Assembly: GCA_016715885.1 (NCBI GenBank)
Contig: JADJXL010000018.1
Coordinates: 496,001-560,000, forward strand
DNA length: 64,000 nt
Direction of reading: 5' to 3'
DNA from: Polyangiaceae bacterium
GTDB taxonomy: Bacteria > Myxococcota_A > Polyangia > Polyangiales > Polyangiaceae
Each line of letters begins with the position of its first letter. Position 1 is the stretch's first letter. Positions 58,403-64,000 of the stretch are shown here, in pieces. The notes beneath the pieces were generated by a model that did no database searches, was not told the origin of the DNA, and saw only the letters and a list, made by a program, of their open reading frames with translations. The translations under genes were made by a program, and so were the position numbers.

Positions 58403-58834
58403 ATGGAGCAGCAAGCACCTCGAGAGTGGGTCGTTGACACGCATTGCGTGAGGTTCGAGCCACCGAATTTGTTTGTGCTCAAATGGAAAGGTGCCGTTAC
58501 GGAAGTGCATGCCGAACGCGTGTTTGCGCACATCGATGCGCTTGAAATACCTCGGTACCTGCTGATTACCGATGTTTCGCAATCGGACATACCAAACTCA
58601 CAGGCTCGGGCAAAGTTCGCGACAACGTCGTTCCGTGCCGATGCTGTTGCGGCGCTCGTTCCGGGCATGCACAAGCGCGTCGTCATGCAAATGATCATGC
58701 GTGCGCTGAACGTGCTCACGAAGCAGCGCCTCAACATCGCTTTTTTTGATGACGAAGCAGCATGCCGCAAATGGCTCGCGGCAGAAAACGAACGCCTCGC
58801 CAAGTCGTCCACCTCACCCAACTCCGCCATGTAA
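58403..58834 (+). CDS. STAS/SpoIIAA-like protein
   Basis: This 143-residue protein has FEPPNLFVLKWKGAVTEVHA, YLLITDVSQSDIPNSQAR and the C-terminal LNIAFFDDEAACRKWLAAEN that fit a SpoIIAA/SEC14-like alpha/beta fold. Its start is preceded by AGGAG. It stands alone between the argJB operon and the TetR operon and is followed by an intrinsic terminator. The 215 bases upstream (58188-58402) contain no gene that I can support. Confidence 0.72.
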   Translation: MEQQAPREWVVDTHCVRFEPPNLFVLKWKGAVTEVHAERVFAHIDALEIPRYLLITDVSQSDIPNSQARAKFATTSFRADAVAALVPGMHKRVVMQMIMRALNVLTKQRLNIAFFDDEAACRKWLAAENERLAKSSTSPNSAM

Positions 58835-58839
58835 TCGCG

Positions 58840-58861
58840 TTCTTCGCAAGAAGAATTTTTT
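58840..58861 (+). terminator. Intrinsic terminator after the STAS gene
   Basis: TTCTT-CGC-AAGAA (58840-58852) forms a short hairpin, followed three bases later by a run of six T (58856-58861). It sits six bases after the stop codon and just before the TetR promoter. The stem is AT-rich and therefore of moderate strength. Confidence 0.55.
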
Positions 58862-58863
58862 CT

Positions 58864-58894
58864 TGACTTGCTAGTAAGTAAGTGCTTACTTGCT
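58864..58894 (+). promoter_or_regulatory. TetR promoter with overlapping palindromic operator
   Basis: TTGACT (58864-58869) and TTACTT (58887-58892, spacer 17) form a promoter. Inside it lies the palindrome AAGTAAG-TG-CTTACTT (58876-58891), which extends with one mismatch to 58873-58894. It ends five bases before the ATG of the TetR gene. The layout predicts autorepression of the efflux operon. Confidence 0.7.
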
Positions 58895-58899
58895 GGCTC

Positions 58900-59520
58900 A
58901 TGGGAGATGCTCGTCGCGCAACCGAGGTTCGTCAAGTCGAGCTGACCGATGCGGCGCTGCACATCATTGCGACGAGAGGCATTACCGCGCTCACCACGCG
59001 GAGCCTTGCCGAGCATGTGGGGCTCACGAGCGGCGCCATCTTTCGCCATTTCGCTTCGCTCGATGCGCTTCTCGAAGCGGTGGTCATGCGTGTCGAAGCG
59101 GTTCTCGAAGCGACGTACCCGCCCGCTACGCTATCGCCCGTCGAAAAGCTCGATCGGTTCATCGAAGCGCGCACCGCGGCGGTCGGCAATCAAATCGGAA
59201 TTCTGCGCCTCGTTCTTTCGGAACAATTCCTCCTTGCATTGCCAAAGAGCGGGTCCGAGCGTCTCTCCGCGTGCGTCGAGCGGACTCGGGCCTTCATTGT
59301 GCAATGCCTGCGCGACGGGCAGAAAGCCGGCGAGGTGCGCGTGGATCTATCGGCGGAGACGCTCGCGCCCATTGTCATGGGCACGATGCAAATGCTCGCG
59401 CTGTCGGCTGCAAACACGCAACAGCGAACGCAGGCTCGGGTCGTGCGCGACACGCTCCACGTACTTCTTCGGCCGACGACGACTTCGACAACCACCAAAA
59501 CCAGAAAGAGGTCTGCATGA
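58900..59520 (+). CDS. TetR-family transcriptional repressor
   Basis: The protein is about 206 residues from the ATG at 58900 (MGDARRATEVRQVELTDAAL). The N-terminal helix-turn-helix (about 15-60) reads IATRGITALTTRSLAEHVG, GLTSGAIFRHFASLDALLEA. A helical ligand-binding domain follows. Its stop overlaps the start of the cupin lipoprotein gene (ATGA 59517-59520), making it first gene of the efflux operon. The palindrome just upstream is the likely operator. Confidence 0.92.
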   Translation: MGDARRATEVRQVELTDAALHIIATRGITALTTRSLAEHVGLTSGAIFRHFASLDALLEAVVMRVEAVLEATYPPATLSPVEKLDRFIEARTAAVGNQIGILRLVLSEQFLLALPKSGSERLSACVERTRAFIVQCLRDGQKAGEVRVDLSAETLAPIVMGTMQMLALSAANTQQRTQARVVRDTLHVLLRPTTTSTTTKTRKRSA

Positions 59521-59978
59521 AACGTTTTGCAATCGTTTCCGTTCTCGCCATTGCGGCTTTTGCGCTCATGGGTTGCGCGGCGCATTCACCCGACCATCAC
59601 GCTGCGCATTCCGCGGAACATCGCTCTGCGCCAACGCTCGCGGGGCCCCCTGCACGCGCGGTGGAATTCCCTGCGCCAGTCGGCAATGGGCAACCGCGTG
59701 AAGTGCGCGTGCTCGTCGATGAACCGGCATTGAAACTCGTGTCCATCGTGCTTCGGCAGGGCACGGTGCTACCGGAACACCATTCCGCAGTGCCCGTGAC
59801 GATTCAAGCCGTACACGGTGCGGGAACGGTCGTTGCGGGCTCGGAGCGATTTCGTATCGACGGTTCGCACGCCGTCGTGCTTGCGCCAAACGTGCCGCAT
59901 GCCGTGGAGCCCGATGCCGGAACCGATATCGTGCTTTTGGTGCATCACATGGGACGTGCGGCAGAGCATCATCATTGA
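59517..59978 (+). CDS. Cupin-domain lipoprotein
   Basis: The protein has 153 residues. The signal peptide ends in LMGC (about Cys19), followed by a His-rich stretch (HSPDHHAAHSAEHRS). The cupin-like domain (about 60-140) includes SIVLRQGTVLPEHHSAVPVT, HGAGTVVAGSERFRIDG and VVLAPNVPHAVEP. The C-terminus has another His cluster (AAEHHH). The His-rich ends suggest metal binding. It lies between the repressor and the efflux genes, so it may sense or bind the exported compound. Confidence 0.82.
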   Translation: MKRFAIVSVLAIAAFALMGCAAHSPDHHAAHSAEHRSAPTLAGPPARAVEFPAPVGNGQPREVRVLVDEPALKLVSIVLRQGTVLPEHHSAVPVTIQAVHGAGTVVAGSERFRIDGSHAVVLAPNVPHAVEPDAGTDIVLLVHHMGRAAEHHH

Positions 59979-59996
59979 TGAAAACTTGGTGAACCC

Positions 59997-61169
59997 ATGG
60001 CTGCACCTGCATGGCTCCGTCGAACCTTTGACATTGCGCGCCGAAGTTTTTGGGGCGTGGTTCTGGTGGGCGTCGTATTCGCCATTGCTTGGTTTCGGCT
60101 CCTTTCCCCGGTCAAAGTGGAGCTCGCGCGGGTCGAGCGCGGGACCATCATTCAAGAAGCCTTCGGCCGGGGCACGATTGAAAGCGAGCGTGAAGCGGGC
60201 GTTGGATTCGATATGATTGGGCGCCTGAGCGACGTGCTCGTGGACGAAGGCGCTCGCGTCACGCTGGGCCAAGAGATTGCGCGTCTCGAGACCAATCAGG
60301 CCGAAGCCGATTTGCGGTCGGCGCAAACGGGTCTCGCTGCGGCGCGTTCGTCCTTGCAGCGAATTGCCGCGGAAGAAGAGCGTGCGCGAACGCTTCTCGC
60401 AACCGCCGACCGCGAAGCCGCGCGGACGAAGGCTCTTTTCGACGGCGGGGCGATTCCGGCAGCACAACGTGATGAAGCGACGGATCGGCTTCGTTTGGCG
60501 CGTGCGGACCTCGATCGCGTGCTTGCGCAACGCGCGGAAGCAACGCGAGGAATCGATGTGGCGGCCGGCGGGGCCGAGCAGCGACGAGTCGCCATGGTTC
60601 GCGCAACGCTGCTCGCGCCGTTCGATGGGTTGATCACGCGACGATTGCGAGAGCCTGGAGACACGGTTGCCATTGGAACGACCGTGCTCCGCATCGTCGA
60701 TACGGATCGCGTGCACGTGAATGCGGCCATCGATGAAACGGTATTGCCTCAGCTCGCATTGGATCAGCGCGCAATCATTACGTTTCCGGGTACCAAAGAA
60801 CCACTCCATGGAAAGGTCACGCGAATCGGGTGGGAGGCGGACAGACAAACCCATGAGCTCATCGTCGAAGTCACGCCCGAGCGGCTCGAGCGGCGCGTAG
60901 CCATTGGCCAGCGGGCCGACATACGCATCGAGCTCGGGCGCCGGGAAAACAGCCTCCGCATTCCCATTCGAATGGTTCATCATGACGAACAGGGTGCCTA
61001 TGTTTACACGAGTCGCGGTGGCAAGATTGCGCTCGTTCGGCCAAAGTTCGGTATTTCGGGCAGCGAAGACGTCGAAGTGCTCGAAGGGTTGTCGGAAGGC
61101 GATGCGGTTTTCGGCGCATCACGGGCGGGCGTGACCCTTCCGGTTGGCCGACGCTGGGAGGCTCCATGA
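59997..61169 (+). CDS. Efflux periplasmic adaptor (HlyD/MacA family)
   Basis: The protein is 390 residues with one N-terminal membrane helix (about 18-38). A lipoyl/barrel domain (VERGTIIQEAFGRGTIESER, IGRLSDVLVDEGARVTLGQE) is interrupted by an alpha-hairpin (about 100-195, long charged helices with AARSSLQRIAAEEERARTLL). Barrel and membrane-proximal domains follow (ATLLAPFDGLITRRLREPGD, VEVLEGLSEGDAVF). It bridges inner-membrane permease and outer-membrane channel. It overlaps the permease gene by ATGA (61166-61169). Confidence 0.9.
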   Translation: MAAPAWLRRTFDIARRSFWGVVLVGVVFAIAWFRLLSPVKVELARVERGTIIQEAFGRGTIESEREAGVGFDMIGRLSDVLVDEGARVTLGQEIARLETNQAEADLRSAQTGLAAARSSLQRIAAEEERARTLLATADREAARTKALFDGGAIPAAQRDEATDRLRLARADLDRVLAQRAEATRGIDVAAGGAEQRRVAMVRATLLAPFDGLITRRLREPGDTVAIGTTVLRIVDTDRVHVNAAIDETVLPQLALDQRAIITFPGTKEPLHGKVTRIGWEADRQTHELIVEVTPERLERRVAIGQRADIRIELGRRENSLRIPIRMVHHDEQGAYVYTSRGGKIALVRPKFGISGSEDVEVLEGLSEGDAVFGASRAGVTLPVGRRWEAP

Positions 61170-62377
61170 ACCTCGCAATGCGCGACGTTCGGAGGCACCT
61201 GGCGCGTTTCATTGGTACGGCCGCGGGTTTGGCACTTTTGCTCACCGTGGTCATCGCAATGCAGGGCATATATGCGGGAATGGTGGACGACGCGACCATT
61301 TTGACGCGCGCCATGAACGCCAATCTTTGGCTCGTGCAACGGGACACCCGAGGACCCTTTGCGGAAGGGTCTCGGCTCGATCCAAGCATCGAATCCCGCG
61401 CAGCCGCCGTTCCTGGCGTTCGGCGCGCGCGCCCCTATACGTATCAGCTCATTCAACGTGAACATCGCGGCAATGTCATGCGAATTGCCCTCGTGGGGTT
61501 GGGTTGGCCCGACGATCCGGGGTTGTCATTGCCGCTCGTTCGAGGACGACATCTATTGCAGCCACATGGCGAAATGATCGTCGACGCTTCGCTTGGGCTC
61601 GGCATTGGGGAATCGCTCGAGCTCGCGGGCGAAACGTATCGCATCGTTGGCCTGACGAAAAACGCGCTCACGTCCGGCGGCGATTCCGTCGCATTCATGA
61701 GCGTCGCGGATGCACAAATCGTCGCGCTCGATCAACCAGCCGAAGCGCTCTTGCTCGAGCGACAACGCGTGGTCGAGCGCTTGCGCCGCACGGACCTCGG
61801 CCGAGGGCAGCCGGCCCTCGAGGATCTCGCGACGGATCCGCGCTGGCGTGCACCAGCGCTTGCGTCGCCGCCTCTCGCTGCGGTGCTCGTCGAAGCGGAC
61901 CCGCATCGCATTGCCGATGTGCAATCCGAGATGCGAAGTTGGGGCGACGTGAGTGTCTACACGCAAGGCGAAGAAGAAGCGCTTTTGCTTGGCGGCGTGG
62001 TTCAACGGGCGCGAATGCAGATTGGCTTGTTCACGGTCATTCTCACATTGACTGCCGCGGTCATCGTCATGATGGTCATGTACAACCTGACGCTCGAGAA
62101 AACGCACGACCTTGCAGTTCTCAAGCTCATTGGGGCCCCGCGTTCACGGCTCGTGGGTATGGTTTTGCAACAGGCATGGCTCTTGGGGGCGCTCGGTTAT
62201 GCTCTTGCGTATGCGGTGGGCCAAGTCGCGTATCCCATGTTTCCTCGCCGCGTGCTCATGACGGACACCATTTTCGTCGTGGCGCCCATTGCCACGTTTG
62301 CAATCGTGACACTCGCGAGCATGCTCGGCTTGAACCACGTTTTGCGAATCGATCCAGCGCGTGCTTTGGAGGGATGA
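61166..62377 (+). CDS. ABC transporter permease (FtsX/MacB type)
   Basis: The protein is 403 residues with an N-terminal membrane helix (about 18-40), a large periplasmic domain (about 45-275), then three C-terminal helices (about 280-305, 335-355, 370-390). The pattern LEKTHDLAVLKLIGAPRSRL before the third helix is the FtsX/DevC signature. It forms the membrane part of a tripartite efflux pump with the adaptor upstream and the ATPase downstream. It has the DevC-like short form with no fused ATPase. Confidence 0.88.
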   Translation: MNLAMRDVRRHLARFIGTAAGLALLLTVVIAMQGIYAGMVDDATILTRAMNANLWLVQRDTRGPFAEGSRLDPSIESRAAAVPGVRRARPYTYQLIQREHRGNVMRIALVGLGWPDDPGLSLPLVRGRHLLQPHGEMIVDASLGLGIGESLELAGETYRIVGLTKNALTSGGDSVAFMSVADAQIVALDQPAEALLLERQRVVERLRRTDLGRGQPALEDLATDPRWRAPALASPPLAAVLVEADPHRIADVQSEMRSWGDVSVYTQGEEEALLLGGVVQRARMQIGLFTVILTLTAAVIVMMVMYNLTLEKTHDLAVLKLIGAPRSRLVGMVLQQAWLLGALGYALAYAVGQVAYPMFPRRVLMTDTIFVVAPIATFAIVTLASMLGLNHVLRIDPARALEG

Positions 62378-62379
62378 CG

Positions 62380-63081
62380 ATGGCCGAAACCGAAGCCGTG
62401 CGAGCGGTGAGCTTGCGAAAAACCTACGGAACCGGATCCGCCGCCATCGTGGCTCTCGACGACGTCAGTTTGACGCTGGAACGCGGAACCGTTTCGGCGC
62501 TGCTTGGTCCGAGTGGTTCGGGAAAATCGACGCTCATCAAGGCGCTTGGATTCGTTTCGCCTGCGGATTCGGGCGAAGTGTTTTTCGAGGGGCGTCCGGT
62601 CGTCAAGGATGGCGTGCCGCTCGCCGACCTGTCGCGATTGCGAAGAAAACACTTGGGTTTTGTTTTTCAGAAGGCCAACTTGACGTCTTTTCTCACGGCG
62701 AGAGAAAACGTGGAAATCGCCTGTGAGTTTGGCGGGAAAACCGAGGGGCGGCGGCGCGCTCGGGAATTGCTCGGATACCTCGACGTAGTCCACCGGGAAA
62801 GTTCGTATCCGGAGACGTTGAGCGGCGGGGAGCAGCAACGCGTGGCGATTGCACGGGCGCTTGCGAACGAGCCTTCGCTCATTCTTGCCGACGAACCCAC
62901 CGCCGCGCTCGATAGCATTCGCAGTCGCAACGTGATGGAGCTATTTCGGAAGGTTGCGCATGAGAGGAGCGCGGCGGTTTTGGTGGTTACGCATGACCAC
63001 CGCGCCCTCGATGTCTTCGATGTGCTTTATGAAATGGAGGACGGGCGCATTCGGCCATATTCGCCCGTCGCAGCGCATTGA
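62380..63081 (+). CDS. ABC transporter ATP-binding protein (MacB/LolD type)
   Basis: The protein is about 233 residues. GGAGG (62368-62372) is 7 bases before the ATG at 62380, which is preferred to the ATG at 62374 that overlaps the previous stop. Walker A is GPSGSGKST, the Q-loop FVFQKANL, the signature LSGGEQQRVAIARALAN, Walker B LILADEPTAALD and the H-loop VVTHDHRALDVFD. It powers the efflux pump encoded upstream and is last in the operon. Confidence 0.92.
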   Translation: MAETEAVRAVSLRKTYGTGSAAIVALDDVSLTLERGTVSALLGPSGSGKSTLIKALGFVSPADSGEVFFEGRPVVKDGVPLADLSRLRRKHLGFVFQKANLTSFLTARENVEIACEFGGKTEGRRRARELLGYLDVVHRESSYPETLSGGEQQRVAIARALANEPSLILADEPTAALDSIRSRNVMELFRKVAHERSAAVLVVTHDHRALDVFDVLYEMEDGRIRPYSPVAAH

Positions 63082-63090
63082 GGTGAAGGG

Positions 63091-64000
63091 TCAGTTCAGG
63101 CAAAGCGAATAGCTGCCCTTGCCGCTGTAGGAGACGACGCGCATCGCGTAATAGCCGCCTGACGCCGCAGAAACGTATTCGCTCGACGTCGGGCTCTCCG
63201 ACACGGCCACCAGCTTCCAGCCATTGCTGTATTTGTACAGGTACAAGTCGTAGTCGGCATTCGACGGACCCGTGAGCGCTGCGCTCACACCGCTCGGGTA
63301 ATACTTGTACAAGTACCCGCCATTGCTGAGCCCATCAGCAGGCTGATTCTGATAATACCCGCCACCCGGCAAGCTACCGGTGTAGTTTCCGCCCAAACAC
63401 GCAGAACCGCCGCCACCACTGCTGGAACTGCTGCTGCTGGAACTGCTGGAGCTGGAGCTGGAGCTGCTGCTGCTGGAGCTGCTGCTGGAGCTGCTGGAGC
63501 TGCTGCCGCCTCCGCTGCCGCAAACGGCGTTTTTATCAGCGCAACAATCGCCGTAATTGGCGCATGCCGAATCACACCAGCATCCGCCGGGCGCCTGCGA
63601 GTTACAGTGTCCCGCGCAGCTATTGGGATCGGAGCCGCCGCTCGAACTGCTGGAGCTGCTGGAGCTGCTGCTGGAGCCGCCGCCGCAATTGCTTCCGGCG
63701 CCGACGCCGCAATCACAGCCATTTCCGTCGCTGCAGCACGCTTGACCGTTGTTCGTTCCGCATCCATAAAGGTACGCGGCGCCTTCTTTGTCGCTATTCG
63801 TGAGGATCAAGTCGCCCGAATTCGTACCCGCGCAATGCGGATAATGCATGACGGAGTTCTTGTCGTAATCGTCCGTGAGAGGCGCCCAGTTCGAATCCTC
63901 ATAACAAGAATTGCTCGTCGTGCGCGTATGCTCGTGTCGGAAACCCAGCGTATGGCCAAGCTCGTGACGCACGATGCCCGCGAGTGTCCACGATCCAAGA
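63091..64000 (-). CDS. Secreted zinc metalloprotease with somatomedin-B-like module, 5' part outside the window
   Basis: The frame is open to the right edge on the minus strand; about 303 residues are visible. The visible N-terminal end gives the zinc site RHELGHTLGFRHEH (H-E-x-x-H-x-x-G-x-x-H), followed by SVMHYPHCAG (Met-turn), as in the astacin/M12-like group. Downstream come a Cys-rich segment, Ser runs, a 34-residue module with CAGHCNSQAPGGCWCDSACA and NYGDCCADKNAVC that matches somatomedin-B cysteine spacing, a run of about 29 Ser, and a C-terminal PPC-like beta domain (NADYDLYLYK, GGYYAMRVVSYSGKGSYSL). It is expected to be extracellular. Confidence 0.85.
   Translation of the reverse strand, partial: LGSWTLAGIVRHELGHTLGFRHEHTRTTSNSCYEDSNWAPLTDDYDKNSVMHYPHCAGTNSGDLILTNSDKEGAAYLYGCGTNNGQACCSDGNGCDCGVGAGSNCGGGSSSSSSSSSSSSGGSDPNSCAGHCNSQAPGGCWCDSACANYGDCCADKNAVCGSGGGSSSSSSSSSSSSSSSSSSSSSSSSSSSSSGGGGSACLGGNYTGSLPGGGYYQNQPADGLSNGGYLYKYYPSGVSAALTGPSNADYDLYLYKYSNGWKLVAVSESPTSSEYVSAASGGYYAMRVVSYSGKGSYSLCLN
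63415..63505. repeat. Poly-Ser coding microsatellite
   Basis: CTGCTGGAG-type trinucleotide repeats encode about 29 consecutive Ser on the minus strand in the metalloprotease linker; a shorter run lies at 63633-63676. Codon mixing (AGC and TCC) keeps the repeat imperfect. It is likely length-variable. Confidence 0.75.

Noticed and set aside
58200..58463. A possible gene fragment on the minus strand (ending ..KLPTLSNI)
   Set aside because: It overlaps the start of the STAS gene, has no ribosome site or recognisable domain, and could be chance; a remnant cannot be excluded.
63415..63676. CRISPR or satellite array
   Set aside because: Trinucleotide-type repeats encode poly-Ser in an open frame.

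Overview
The window looks like a chromosomal segment of a large-genome, high-GC myxobacterium, most likely suborder Sorangiineae (Polyangiaceae type). This rests on the gene content: a Ser/Thr kinase beside TPR and lipoprotein partners, many lipoproteins, RCC1-repeat and bactofilin genes, secreted enzymes with Ser/Gly linkers, RsbR/STAS proteins and PHA genes. The assignment is an inference from content; no rRNA or tRNA gene was seen. I called about 65 protein-coding genes. Two are cut by the window ends. Most are packed into short operons with 4-base stop/start overlaps.

Layout. 0-3.7 kb: minus-strand operon of Ser/Thr kinase, TPR protein, lipoprotein and an unknown protein. 3.8-5.6 kb: RCC1-repeat lipoprotein. 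5.7-8.8 kb: class III PHA synthase, its PhaE-like partner and an acyl-CoA ligase. 9.0-14.7 kb: GH9 endoglucanase lipoprotein, a second acyl-CoA ligase, glyQ and an SDR. 14.7-16.6 kb: a three-gene, lower-GC mini-island bounded by a 53-bp duplication of the 3' end of pyrE. 16.5-18.6 kb: pyrE and three bactofilins. 18.9-22.0 kb: CPBP-type membrane protease, lipoprotein and a gingipain-fold (C25) lipoprotein. 22.3-29.2 kb: a contractile-injection tip/effector cluster (LysM-M23 peptidase, VgrG-lysozyme, PAAR-lysozyme, DUF2169 protein). 29.2-31.2 kb: membrane protein and STAS/RsbR regulators. 31.5-34.7 kb: Hsp20, UppP-like protein, GDP-mannose pyrophosphorylase, CBS protein. 34.7-36.1 kb: folK and a tightly coupled three-gene HNH cassette. 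36.1-39.6 kb: divergent glutathione synthetase and gamma-glutamyltranspeptidase, then a permuted-papain protein. 39.7-42.0 kb: anti-sigma, ECF sigma and PhaR. 42.2-48.2 kb: an ABC ATPase with a PDZ-NuoH-like fusion, then an unusual pair of zinc-ribbon proteins, one a degenerate trypsin-fold protein. 48.2-53.7 kb: small membrane and lipoproteins and ffh. 53.8-58.2 kb: argC, an argJ-argB gene fusion and a geranylgeranyl-reductase-like oxidoreductase. 58.4-63.1 kb: STAS protein, then a TetR-controlled MacAB-like efflux operon. 63.1-64.0 kb: partial secreted metalloprotease with a somatomedin-B-like module.

Strongest leads for something undescribed: (1) the pyrE 3'-end mini-island, whose three genes include a PK_C-like protein and no integrase; (2) two intergenic cruciform elements whose stems differ in sequence but stay paired while loop sequences are conserved; (3) an octamer, GGACAAAC, that I count 33 times on both strands against roughly 1.5-2 expected, with other bases at its last position almost absent; (4) the PDZ-NuoH fusion; (5) the zinc-ribbon pair with seven copies of a P-A-I/V-L-x-P motif. 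All counts were made by eye.
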